Below are positions 8,342-16,680 of a stretch of DNA of 64,000 nucleotides, one piece after another; position 1 is the stretch's first letter, and each line of letters starts with the position of its first letter. The notes beneath the pieces are model-generated. The model was not told the origin of the DNA, did not search any database, and saw only the letters and a program-made list of their open reading frames with translations. Source of the DNA: Rubellicoccus peritrichatus (lineage in GTDB: Bacteria; Verrucomicrobiota; Verrucomicrobiia; Opitutales; Cerasicoccaceae); the NCBI RefSeq assembly GCF_033100135.1, contig NZ_CP136920.1:3777001-3841000 (forward strand), given 5' to 3'. The position numbers and the translations under genes are program-made.

Positions 8342-8694
8342 ATAGTATTGTTCTCCAATGCCCACTCCTTCAAGCTCAAAAGGACAGTCCTAAAAGACCT
8401 CAGCAGCGAGACGAAGAAGCCAAGATATTTCGTTCTTCAGTCAGAAGTAAGTGAGTTTTCCTTCAACCAAGTCAAGGCTTCGTAATCGACGGAACAAAGC
8501 GGAGATGCCCATCCCGCTGAGTGGGATGGGCGAAGCTCTGAGTAAAGTGAATTATAAGCTGCATAGCGCGACCAAAGCCAAATTGCGCCTCCCCCTTTGC
8601 TTATGCTTGGCGTGTTCTGCTTACTTGGCGCTTCGATGGCGCAATGGACCTTATGTCCGTTCCCTTGTTGGTTGGGCACACACCATGTTCACTG
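8342..8694. other. Intergenic region between the repressor and the giant lyase-like gene
   Basis: No gene is supported. It contains upstream sequence of the repressor gene and the hairpin at 8507-8531. Two short opposing frames in this stretch lack homology and ribosome sites, and are treated as chance. Confidence 0.5.
8507..8531. repeat. Inverted repeat with 9-bp stem
   Basis: GCCCATCCC and GGGATGGGC flank a 7-base loop. There is no T-tract on either side, so a rho-independent terminator is unlikely. It could be a REP-like intergenic palindrome or a 3'-end stabiliser for the minus-strand gene ending at 8695. Confidence 0.4.
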
Positions 8695-11600
8695 CTATAG
8701 CTCCTCGAAGGCGATTCTCATGAAGTGATAGTCTGAGCCGCTGCCATATGCATTGGACTGGACGAAGGCATAGGTTGATGAGCCATCTCCATGGCTTATT
8801 GTCACAGACTTCACATAGTGAGTACCTTCAGTGAGATCGGTCCATGTTATCATGTTATTGCTACCTTGAACGGTCACGCGGATGTTTGAGGGAAGGTTGT
8901 CATTCATCCTCATATTCAGCGTCATGTGATTGCTTCCATTGATGGTCATTGATGGTATCAATCCGGCGGCATCTCCTATGCTTGGATTATAACCATTGGC
9001 AAACTCAATGATATTCGGAGTGCCGTCTCCATCTGGATCGGCATCTGGGTTGAGGTCGTTGCCAGTTAAGCCAAAAGCATTATTCCGAATCCAGCTATCA
9101 AATGAACTGTCATCTGCGACCACCGAATTACTATAGCTATTCATTTGGAGCGCTGTGTTGCCATCGTTATTCATGGTCAGCAAAGCATTACTATCATTAT
9201 TCATGGAAATTAATGTGCGGCCATTGGCATCGATGGTGAAATCGATTACGTGAACTTGCGCACCGATGGTGACAGTCAAGGAGTTTCCATTTATACTAGT
9301 TACCGGCATAGGGTCTCCATCGTTGTGAGGGTAGATTAGTGTTTTGAAGTCCGGAGCAACGACATTGGATCGATTAAGCGAAAGCTTCTGATACTCATTG
9401 TTGCTACCGAAGTGATTGCCCAATGTCCATGCGCTGGCTGAACCTTTGGCTTCCAAAGCGCGAAGGAACAGCCTTGGGCCACCAGCTCCGTCCTGACTAT
9501 GCTTCAACAAGGCATCTGTATTATTTGGAGATCCAACAAACTGCACCGTTGAGTCCATTGGCGCCTGCCAGGTGTATGTATTATTGCCGCCGTCCTTCTC
9601 AATGTCGTCAATGATCAGAACATAAGGATATTCGCCTTTCATGAGAATCGCGGATCTGAATGCCTTGTTGACAGGGTTGGCAACACCAAGTGTTCCTACA
9701 TCACCGCCCAAGTCGGCAACAACGTCGCTACTCATGAATGGGGCACCATTCTCAGCAAAGTTGTAGATGAACTGATCCCAGGTATAGCCTGAGTTGGATA
9801 CACGCAGTTCTCCAGATGGCTCTGACTGCTTGTAGCGGCGATAGTGATCGTAGGCAAACTTCGCGTCACCGGCACCTAAGACATAATGCTCGTTATCAAC
9901 GAATTCCAAGAACACACCAGGGCTACTCGGCCAGTATTCCGTATTCGTTCTTACGCTGTGGTTTTGGGCGTAGCCATTGATGAGAATGGTCGCATGTTCG
10001 GTGCCATAGGGGTGATACTTGAATGGATCAAGAACCCACCTCCGCTGGTGCGAGAACATGGAGAAGCCATTACGGTCACAGTGATTGTGACCAAGATACC
10101 ACAAATCACCGCGGCACTCGAAATCAAGTCGTGTCGCATCCAGACTCCAATCCGAACGGGCATTGACCAGCCCACGCATTTCCGTAAAGAGTGCCAGTGG
10201 CATGTCGGTGTCAGCCGCTGCTTCTTCGGGATAAATCGGTGCACCCTCAATCGGGTCCGTACCGAACATGGCTACAAAGAGCCAACGCTTGCTCGGGTTT
10301 TCATACTGGTTCCAATTGCGGTAAAACCAATCCCACGCTTTATCCGTATGGTAGAGGAATTTTAGCAGAGGTTGTGTATTCGCGTAAGCCCATCCGTAAC
10401 CACCATTAATAGGGTCCACAATATCGTGATGGCCATGCACTTCAACTCCCCATGGTGCCAACGTGTAGAAAGCGCCATGCATGTATTTATACATGTTGGA
10501 ATCATCTGGATCGAGGAGGTTCTCGCCACGGATCTGAGCAGCCAAGATAGAGGGTAAGCCCCAATACATCCCAAATCCGACATAACCGATAGACTCGTGT
10601 CCAATACCAGTGTCGTAGATCCCCCATCGACGGGTATAGTTCTCAAGCTTGGTAATGTTGACGTCATACATGTTGTCGTTGTTACCGGCTTCACCTTCGA
10701 TGGCTAAAGCACACATAATGATGTGGTCGTGGTGTGTGCGCCAGTTGGTGCTCTGATCTTGTGGCAGATAACTCCAGCCGTAAGCATTACGACCGGTGAT
10801 CATTTTGCTGAGCATATTACGCACCTTGTCGCGTTCTGAATTTGTCATCCAGTTATAGGCGAAATCGTAGGCAAAGGCCAAGTCCGCATTTGCATCGTGA
10901 TTGAGGTTACCAGCACCGTTACGTTGCTGATAGAAAGTAGCATGCTGTTGTGCCGCTGTGGCAAGGGCAGTAGCGATCCTACTTTGTTCTGCTGGATCGT
11001 CGTCTTCAATCATCTCGATGAAAGCAGCGGCCAATATTGGTCCATACAACTCGAAATCACCACGAGTGTATTGATGAACACCAGGATTGCTGCCACTCTT
11101 ACCGGTCCAGTTACTACCGTTCCAGTAAGTGATGTAAGGCCGGACATCGACTGCATTGCCCAGTTTTAACTGATTGTAAGGAGCATCACCATTGTAATAG
11201 GCTTGCGCATTATTTTTCAGATTGTTGTAGGCATTTTGTGCAATAATCGATGAGGCAAGGCGCTCACGCATTACTGGGATTTCTGCCGGACCAAAGAGAA
11301 TACGTGGATGTTGCCCAACAGGTGGAGGAGGCGAAAGCACACGAATTCCGATATCGAACGTATCAGTCTTATCACCATAGGTTCCGGTGACAGTCAGCAC
11401 ATAGGCACCAACACGATTTACCGTGACCGTTGGGTTGGCCGAGGTGGTGGAGGAGAAGTTAACCGTCGAACCAGTTGCCTTGGATTTGACACTCCAGCTA
11501 TAGCTTGGCGATACCGATTGGCCTTCTTTCGTGCCGGACACACTGAGCGCAACGGAAACACTGGATCCGGTAAGCGTCTTGATGTGGTGCTTCTTGCCCT

Positions 11601-14600
11601 TGACGAGCAGATCATCTGGGGCTGGGGGAGGAGGAGGCGCAGGAGGAGGAGGCGCCGTTAAGACGGCTTCGGTCAGCTCATCAGCCGTTTTACCGAAAAC
11701 CGACTCAGATCCAACTGAGTAAACGATACCGAAAATCTCCAGTTCGTCTCCGTAATCCAGACCTGGAGTTCCATTATCCTTAATACGTAAACCGATCGCG
11801 TAATCGTTGAATACTAGGTTATTATTATTCTGATCAAACGTGTCATCACGACCATACCATACAATCGTATCGACAGGATTTTTGTAAGCAGTACCACTGA
11901 CGAAATGTACATCCGTGTCCGGATTGTTTTTGTTCAAGACCTGAGAGCCGGTGAAGCCGACGTCTGCCGTCGATGTCGTGTAACTGGTCGCACCAGCATT
12001 CATGCGCCTTACAGATCCATAAAAACGCAACAACAGGCGGTCAAAAAAACCATTGTCATCCGCAATGTCTAACAACTCTAGTCGGTTGTCGTAACCAGTT
12101 GCCGCATAGACAATCGGGTTGGTAAATTCGACGGCTCCTCCATGTTCATAGAGACTTCCATCCAAATGCAGTGAGATCAAATCTGGATAAGTTGGTTCTA
12201 CCGGATCAGTAGGATCTGTCGGATCAGTAGGATCGGTTGGGTCCGTAGGGTCCGTTGGATCGGTTGGATCCGTGGGAGGATCGGTTGGACCTATGGCAGC
12301 AATAGCAGTCAGCTCATCAGCGGTTTTACCAAAGACGGAAGCTGTGCCAGTGGTATAGACAATGCCTACGATCTCAAGCTCATCACCGTAATCCAGGCCA
12401 GCTGCTCCGTTGTCAGTAATGCGAATGCCGATTGCATAGTCATTGAACACAAGGTCATTGCTGTTTTGATCGAAGGTGTCGTCACGACCATACCAGACGA
12501 CTGTTCCAGTAGGATTTAGGTAAGTTGTGCCGCTAACCCAGTTGACCTGTGTATCAGCGTTGTCTTTGTTCAGAGCTTCAGAGCCGGTAAAGCCAACGTC
12601 AGCCGTCGATGTTGTGTAACTGGTCGCACCAGCATTCATACGCTTCTGGGCTTCAAAAAAGCGCAGAAGAGTGCGGTCAAAAAAGCCACTTCCATCGGTA
12701 GGGTCCGTTATCTCTAAGCGGTTGTCATAACCAGTCGCGGCATAGACGATTGGGTTGGTGAACTTGACCGTTCCGCCAACTTCGTAGAGATACTCATCCA
12801 GATCGAGGGAGTAAAAACCTGGTTCTGCGGGATCAGTCGGGTCCGTCGGGTCTGTGGGATCGGTAGGATCGGTAGGATCAGTTGGGTCTGTAGGATCGGT
12901 GGGGTTCGTTGGGTCGGTGGGAGGAGCCACACCGATAGCAGCGGTCAGTTCGTCAGCTGTTTTGCCAAAGACAGACTCTGATCCAATTGAATAAACAATA
13001 CCTACGATCTCTAATTCATCTCCGTAATCTAGGCCAGGAGCTCCGTTGTCTGTAATGCGAATACCGATTGCATAATCATTGAAAACAAGATCATTGTTGT
13101 GAGGCTCAAATGTGTCATCACGACCATACCAGACGATGGTATCTACTGGGTTTTTATAAGTCGTGCCACTAACGAAATAAACGTCTCCGTCCGGGTTGTC
13201 TTTATTTAAGACCTCTGAGCCAACGAAACCAACATCGGATGTGGATGATGTGTAGCTGGTTGCCCCTGCATTCATGCGTTTTTGCGCTTCGTAGAAGCGG
13301 AATAATAAACGGTCAAAGCGCCCTGCTTGATCAACAGGGTCTTGTAGCACTAATCGATTATCATAGCCAGTAGCGGCATAAACGACGGGGTTCGTAAAAG
13401 GAGTGGTCTCATCGACCTCATAAATGTGTGTGCTTAGATCCAATGCAACCAACTCTGTATTCGCTGGAGGGTCGGTTGGATCCGTTGGGTCGGTCGGATC
13501 AGTTGGGTTCGTTGTGCCAGCGCCAACGATTGCTGTAAGGTCATCAGCGGTAAGACCGAATACAGATTCGGATCCAGTGGAATAAACAATGCCTACGATC
13601 TCAAGCTCATCGCCGTAATCCAGTCCAGTTACTCCATTGTCAGTAATGCGAATGCCGATTGCATAGTCATTGAACACAAGGTCATTGCTGTTTTGATCAA
13701 AGGTGTCATCACGACCATACCAGACGATTGTATCAACTGGGTTTAAATAAGTTGTACCGCTCACCCAGTTAACCTGAGTATCGGCGTTGTCTTTGTTCAG
13801 AACTTCAGAGCCGGTAAAGCCAACATCAGCCGTGGATGTCGTGTAGCTTGTCGCACCAGCATTCATGCGCTTCTGAGCTTCAAAAAAGCGCAGAAGGGTG
13901 CGGTCAAAAAAGCCACTTCCATCGGTAGGGTCCGTTATCTCCAAGCGGTTATCATAACCAGTAGCAGCATAAACGATTGGGTTCGTAAACTTAACCGTTC
14001 CACCAACTTCATAGAGATACTCATCCAGATCGAGAGAGTAAAAATCTGGATAGCTGGGAGGATCCGTGGGGTCTGTAGGATCAGTAGGATTGGTGGGGTC
14101 CGTTGGGTCCGTTGGCGGAGCTGCACCGATAGCGGCGGTCAGTTCGTCAGCTGTTTTGCCAAAGACAGACTCTGATCCAATCGAATAAACAATTCCAACG
14201 ATCTCAAGCTCATCGCCATAATCTAGGCCAGGAGCTCCGTTGTCTGTAATGCGAATACCGATTGCATAATCATTAAATACGAGGTCACTGTTGTGAGGCT
14301 CAAATGTATCGTCACGACCATACCAGGCGATTGTATCTACTGGGTTTTTATAAGTCGTACCACTAACGAAATAAACGTCTCCGTCCGGGGTATCTTTATT
14401 TAAGACCTCAGAGCCAACGAAACCAACATCGGATGTGGATGATGTGTAGCTTGTTGCCCCTGCATTCATGCGTTTTTGTGCTTCGTAAAAGCGGAATAAC
14501 AAACGGTCAAAGCGCCCTGTTTGATCGACAGGGTCTTGTAACACTAATCGATTATCATAGCCAGTAGCGGCATAAACAACGGGGTTCGTAAAAGGAGTGG

Positions 14601-15312
14601 TCTCATCGACCTCATAAATGTGCGTGCTTAGATCCAATGCAACCAGTTCTGTATTCGCTGGAGGGTTGGTCGGCTCCGTCGGGTCTGTTGGATTGCCACC
14701 GGAATTAACAATGGCGGTCAATTGATCGGCGGTTTGCCCAAATACAGAATCTGATCCAGTAGAATAAACAATACCAACAATCTCAAGCTCGTCCCCATAA
14801 TCGAGGTCAGGTGCTCCATTATCTGTAAAACGTACGCCGATCGCATAATCATTGAATACAAGGTCATTGTTATGAGCATCAAACGAACCGTCACGGCCGT
14901 ACCATATAATCGTATCAACAGGATTTTTATAGGTCGTGCCACTGACCCAATGGACATCTCCGTCTGGAGTATTGTTATTGAGCACCTCTGTTCCAACAAA
15001 TCCAACGTCAATTGTTGATGTCGTGTAACTGGTTGCGCCAGAATTCAAACGCTTCTGAGCTTCATAAAATCGGAATAACATACGGTCAAAGCGCCCATCT
15101 CCATCCGTAGGATCCTGTAATTCCAAACGATTGTCGTAACCAGTGGTAGCATAAATCACGGGGTTCGTGAATTTGACAACACCTCCATTTTCATAGAGAT
15201 GCTCGTTCAGATCCAACGAGATCAAATCAGCACTCAGAGGAGATACGAAAAATGACCAGATAAGCAGGATGAACGAGGTTCTTATGTTCTTTAAGGTAGG
15301 GGTCTGGGGCAT
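8695..15312 (-). CDS. Giant secreted heparinase II/III-like protein with six N-terminal repeats
   Basis: This is an approximately 2200-residue exported protein. The chosen ATG (15312) gives a signal peptide (T-L-K-N-I-R-T-S-F then a hydrophobic core ending V-S-P-L-S-A); an upstream in-frame start only adds an unlikely extension. Order: six tandem ~175-residue units joined by Thr-Asp-Pro-rich linkers, a proline linker, an Ig/PKD-like domain, and a heparinase II/III-like (alpha/alpha) plus beta-sandwich region beginning H-P-R-I-L-F, with conserved D-L-A-F-A-Y-D-F-A-Y and L-G-H-N-H-C-D-R-N. The C-terminal part has the D-P-D-G-D-G-T-P-N calcium-loop segment common in secreted Verrucomicrobia proteins, then a beta domain. 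It probably cleaves a uronic-acid polysaccharide outside the cell, with the repeats as binding or spacer modules. Substrate unknown; the lyase family call is good. Confidence 0.8.
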   Translation of the reverse strand: MPQTPTLKNIRTSFILLIWSFFVSPLSADLISLDLNEHLYENGGVVKFTNPVIYATTGYDNRLELQDPTDGDGRFDRMLFRFYEAQKRLNSGATSYTTSTIDVGFVGTEVLNNNTPDGDVHWVSGTTYKNPVDTIIWYGRDGSFDAHNNDLVFNDYAIGVRFTDNGAPDLDYGDELEIVGIVYSTGSDSVFGQTADQLTAIVNSGGNPTDPTEPTNPPANTELVALDLSTHIYEVDETTPFTNPVVYAATGYDNRLVLQDPVDQTGRFDRLLFRFYEAQKRMNAGATSYTSSTSDVGFVGSEVLNKDTPDGDVYFVSGTTYKNPVDTIAWYGRDDTFEPHNSDLVFNDYAIGIRITDNGAPGLDYGDELEIVGIVYSIGSESVFGKTADELTAAIGAAPPTDPTDPTNPTDPTDPTDPPSYPDFYSLDLDEYLYEVGGTVKFTNPIVYAATGYDNRLEITDPTDGSGFFDRTLLRFFEAQKRMNAGATSYTTSTADVGFTGSEVLNKDNADTQVNWVSGTTYLNPVDTIVWYGRDDTFDQNSNDLVFNDYAIGIRITDNGVTGLDYGDELEIVGIVYSTGSESVFGLTADDLTAIVGAGTTNPTDPTDPTDPTDPPANTELVALDLSTHIYEVDETTPFTNPVVYAATGYDNRLVLQDPVDQAGRFDRLLFRFYEAQKRMNAGATSYTSSTSDVGFVGSEVLNKDNPDGDVYFVSGTTYKNPVDTIVWYGRDDTFEPHNNDLVFNDYAIGIRITDNGAPGLDYGDELEIVGIVYSIGSESVFGKTADELTAAIGVAPPTDPTNPTDPTDPTDPTDPTDPTDPTDPTDPAEPGFYSLDLDEYLYEVGGTVKFTNPIVYAATGYDNRLEITDPTDGSGFFDRTLLRFFEAQKRMNAGATSYTTSTADVGFTGSEALNKDNADTQVNWVSGTTYLNPTGTVVWYGRDDTFDQNSNDLVFNDYAIGIRITDNGAAGLDYGDELEIVGIVYTTGTASVFGKTADELTAIAAIGPTDPPTDPTDPTDPTDPTDPTDPTDPTDPVEPTYPDLISLHLDGSLYEHGGAVEFTNPIVYAATGYDNRLELLDIADDNGFFDRLLLRFYGSVRRMNAGATSYTTSTADVGFTGSQVLNKNNPDTDVHFVSGTAYKNPVDTIVWYGRDDTFDQNNNNLVFNDYAIGLRIKDNGTPGLDYGDELEIFGIVYSVGSESVFGKTADELTEAVLTAPPPPAPPPPPAPDDLLVKGKKHHIKTLTGSSVSVALSVSGTKEGQSVSPSYSWSVKSKATGSTVNFSSTTSANPTVTVNRVGAYVLTVTGTYGDKTDTFDIGIRVLSPPPPVGQHPRILFGPAEIPVMRERLASSIIAQNAYNNLKNNAQAYYNGDAPYNQLKLGNAVDVRPYITYWNGSNWTGKSGSNPGVHQYTRGDFELYGPILAAAFIEMIEDDDPAEQSRIATALATAAQQHATFYQQRNGAGNLNHDANADLAFAYDFAYNWMTNSERDKVRNMLSKMITGRNAYGWSYLPQDQSTNWRTHHDHIIMCALAIEGEAGNNDNMYDVNITKLENYTRRWGIYDTGIGHESIGYVGFGMYWGLPSILAAQIRGENLLDPDDSNMYKYMHGAFYTLAPWGVEVHGHHDIVDPINGGYGWAYANTQPLLKFLYHTDKAWDWFYRNWNQYENPSKRWLFVAMFGTDPIEGAPIYPEEAAADTDMPLALFTEMRGLVNARSDWSLDATRLDFECRGDLWYLGHNHCDRNGFSMFSHQRRWVLDPFKYHPYGTEHATILINGYAQNHSVRTNTEYWPSSPGVFLEFVDNEHYVLGAGDAKFAYDHYRRYKQSEPSGELRVSNSGYTWDQFIYNFAENGAPFMSSDVVADLGGDVGTLGVANPVNKAFRSAILMKGEYPYVLIIDDIEKDGGNNTYTWQAPMDSTVQFVGSPNNTDALLKHSQDGAGGPRLFLRALEAKGSASAWTLGNHFGSNNEYQKLSLNRSNVVAPDFKTLIYPHNDGDPMPVTSINGNSLTVTIGAQVHVIDFTIDANGRTLISMNNDSNALLTMNNDGNTALQMNSYSNSVVADDSSFDSWIRNNAFGLTGNDLNPDADPDGDGTPNIIEFANGYNPSIGDAAGLIPSMTINGSNHMTLNMRMNDNLPSNIRVTVQGSNNMITWTDLTEGTHYVKSVTISHGDGSSTYAFVQSNAYGSGSDYHFMRIAFEEL
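11657..15228 (-). repeat. Six tandem ~530-base repeats encoding an unrecognised domain
   Basis: Units, in protein order: 14706-15228, 14122-14652, 13517-14052, 12926-13458, 12290-12819 and 11657-12183. Each codes for a ~175-residue domain with conserved Y-D-N-R-L, F-D-R, E-A-Q-K-R, G-A-T-S-Y-T, S-G-T-T-Y, W-Y-G-R-D, V-F-N-D-Y-A-I-G and L-D-Y-G-D-E-L-E-I-V-G-I-V-Y. Units 2 and 4 are nearly identical, as are 3 and 5, which indicates duplication of a two-unit block. Degenerate Pro-Thr-Asp linkers of different length separate them (for example 12820-12925 and 12184-12289). Confidence 0.92.
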
Positions 15313-15674
15313 TATATAAAGCATGCGATAGATGCATGTATAATGAAATGGTATAGTCAAAGCTCTAGCAGCCAATAAACTTAATTGCGTGTTCTTTTAC
15401 TAAATTTTTACGAATCCAGCGCATAATAGACCCCCCTATACTGACTAAAAATATCATTGCTGCTTGGGTGAGTTCCTTTTCGGGATGTCCACAAAGAAAT
15501 ACATTGAAGCAGTTTGCGTAGTGAGACGACGCTCCTAATCAAAAGTTTCGATCTAGAGACGGGCTTGTTTTTTTTCGCACACTAAAGCAACGTCGATGTC
15601 GTAAACAGTAGAGGTGTCTGCGTGCACCGGTTTCTTCACCAACCATGCCAATAACGTTGCATGCACTGTTTCAC
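15313..15674. other. Intergenic region upstream of the giant gene
   Basis: I see no gene. The left part should carry the promoter of the gene starting at 15312; no strong -35/-10 pair was recognised. No terminator-like hairpin was found after the gene ending at 15675. Confidence 0.45.
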
Positions 15675-16655
15675 TCATGGAGTCGAGAAATCTACGTCCA
15701 TACGCAAGAAGCGCACCGGGCTGGAACTGATGGGGACGTTGTCTCTGACCGTAACGGTTGTCGTCTCGTCTTCGTTTTCGATGGACCTAATTACAATAGG
15801 GGTTGATGAATCCCATTGTGATAGGTTTGTGCTGTACTCAAAACTATAGGAGACAGCAGCTCTTGTGTCGGTTGGACGAGTGTAGGTGAAAGTCAAATAG
15901 CGTTCATCTTCATGCTGAACGGATTCTGCCCGAAACAGTGCGGTACCAATTAGCGGATTTTGTGACAACGCCCAGTAGAAGTAATTGGGTTGACCGCCAG
16001 CCGCGATAGCATCGGGCGCAGAATTTGGGTCGCCTTCCGGATAGTACTGTATCTGCCAACTATCTGGCAGGCCATCTCCTGAGATGTCGTAGGGACTCGT
16101 CTGATAGTTGTCATCGTCAGTGTTGACGACAATGATCATGACGTTGGCAGACGCTCCATTGAAGTTAGCATTGATCTGGACCGGAGTATCCGTTGGCACG
16201 GCGTTAGTGCGAAAGCTGCTGGAAATGAACTGGGTTGCTGCTGGCGAGCTCGTCGTGAACGATGCTCCGTTCCTTGCGTCGACGGCCGTTCCATCATCAT
16301 TGATTGCCGAAACATTGACGCCGAAGAGACTGTTCTCGGTGATTGAGAAGCCATCGACAGGATTGGTAATGGTAAGCGTTTCGGTTACGAAGAGTTGTCC
16401 GGGATATCCGTTCCGAATCGTTAGAGTGTCTGCCGGATTACTTTGAGTGGGCTGAGTCACTCCACCAGCGAAACCGCCCAACGACGCGGCGACACGGGTG
16501 GTTCCGTTCACGGATACTCCGCCTCCGCTCGTGAACGCTGATGGGGACCGAAGCGTGTTAGTGGGAACCGCACCGCCGCCAATCGGTCCGCCACCTATCT
16601 GCGCCTCCGCCGAAACTGTGACCAAGATCAAAAGCACTATCGAAAGAATTTTCAC
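15675..16655 (-). CDS. Secreted protein of unknown function
   Basis: The 326-residue product begins with a clear signal peptide (M-K-I-L-S-I-V-L-L-I-L-V, cleavage after S-A-E-A). A Gly-rich segment follows, then beta-rich sequence with a G-Y-P-G-Q-L-F-V-T-E-T-L-T-I motif and a D-I-S-G-D-G-L-P-D-S-W calcium-loop-like element (about residue 190) that often precedes C-terminal domains in Verrucomicrobia secreted proteins. The last ~90 residues contain the S-Y-S-F-E-Y-S-T-N-L-S-Q-W pattern, also seen in related surface proteins. The gene lies 25 bases after the S74-domain gene and is probably cotranscribed with it. I do not recognise an enzymatic domain; a surface or extracellular structural role linked to the S74 protein is possible. 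Confidence 0.7.
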   Translation of the reverse strand: MKILSIVLLILVTVSAEAQIGGGPIGGGAVPTNTLRSPSAFTSGGGVSVNGTTRVAASLGGFAGGVTQPTQSNPADTLTIRNGYPGQLFVTETLTITNPVDGFSITENSLFGVNVSAINDDGTAVDARNGASFTTSSPAATQFISSSFRTNAVPTDTPVQINANFNGASANVMIIVVNTDDDNYQTSPYDISGDGLPDSWQIQYYPEGDPNSAPDAIAAGGQPNYFYWALSQNPLIGTALFRAESVQHEDERYLTFTYTRPTDTRAAVSYSFEYSTNLSQWDSSTPIVIRSIENEDETTTVTVRDNVPISSSPVRFLRMDVDFSTP

Positions 16656-16680
16656 TGCGGATTGAATCGTGTTTGCAAAC

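Noticed and set aside
8437-8723. Opposing short frames in the repressor-lyase gap
   Set aside because: No domain, signal peptide or ribosome site; they overlap each other and the 9-bp-stem hairpin.
12184-12925. Short direct repeats in the Thr-Asp-Pro linkers considered as CRISPR or microsatellite locus
   Set aside because: They are in-frame degenerate codons of the linker with no spacer architecture or cas genes.
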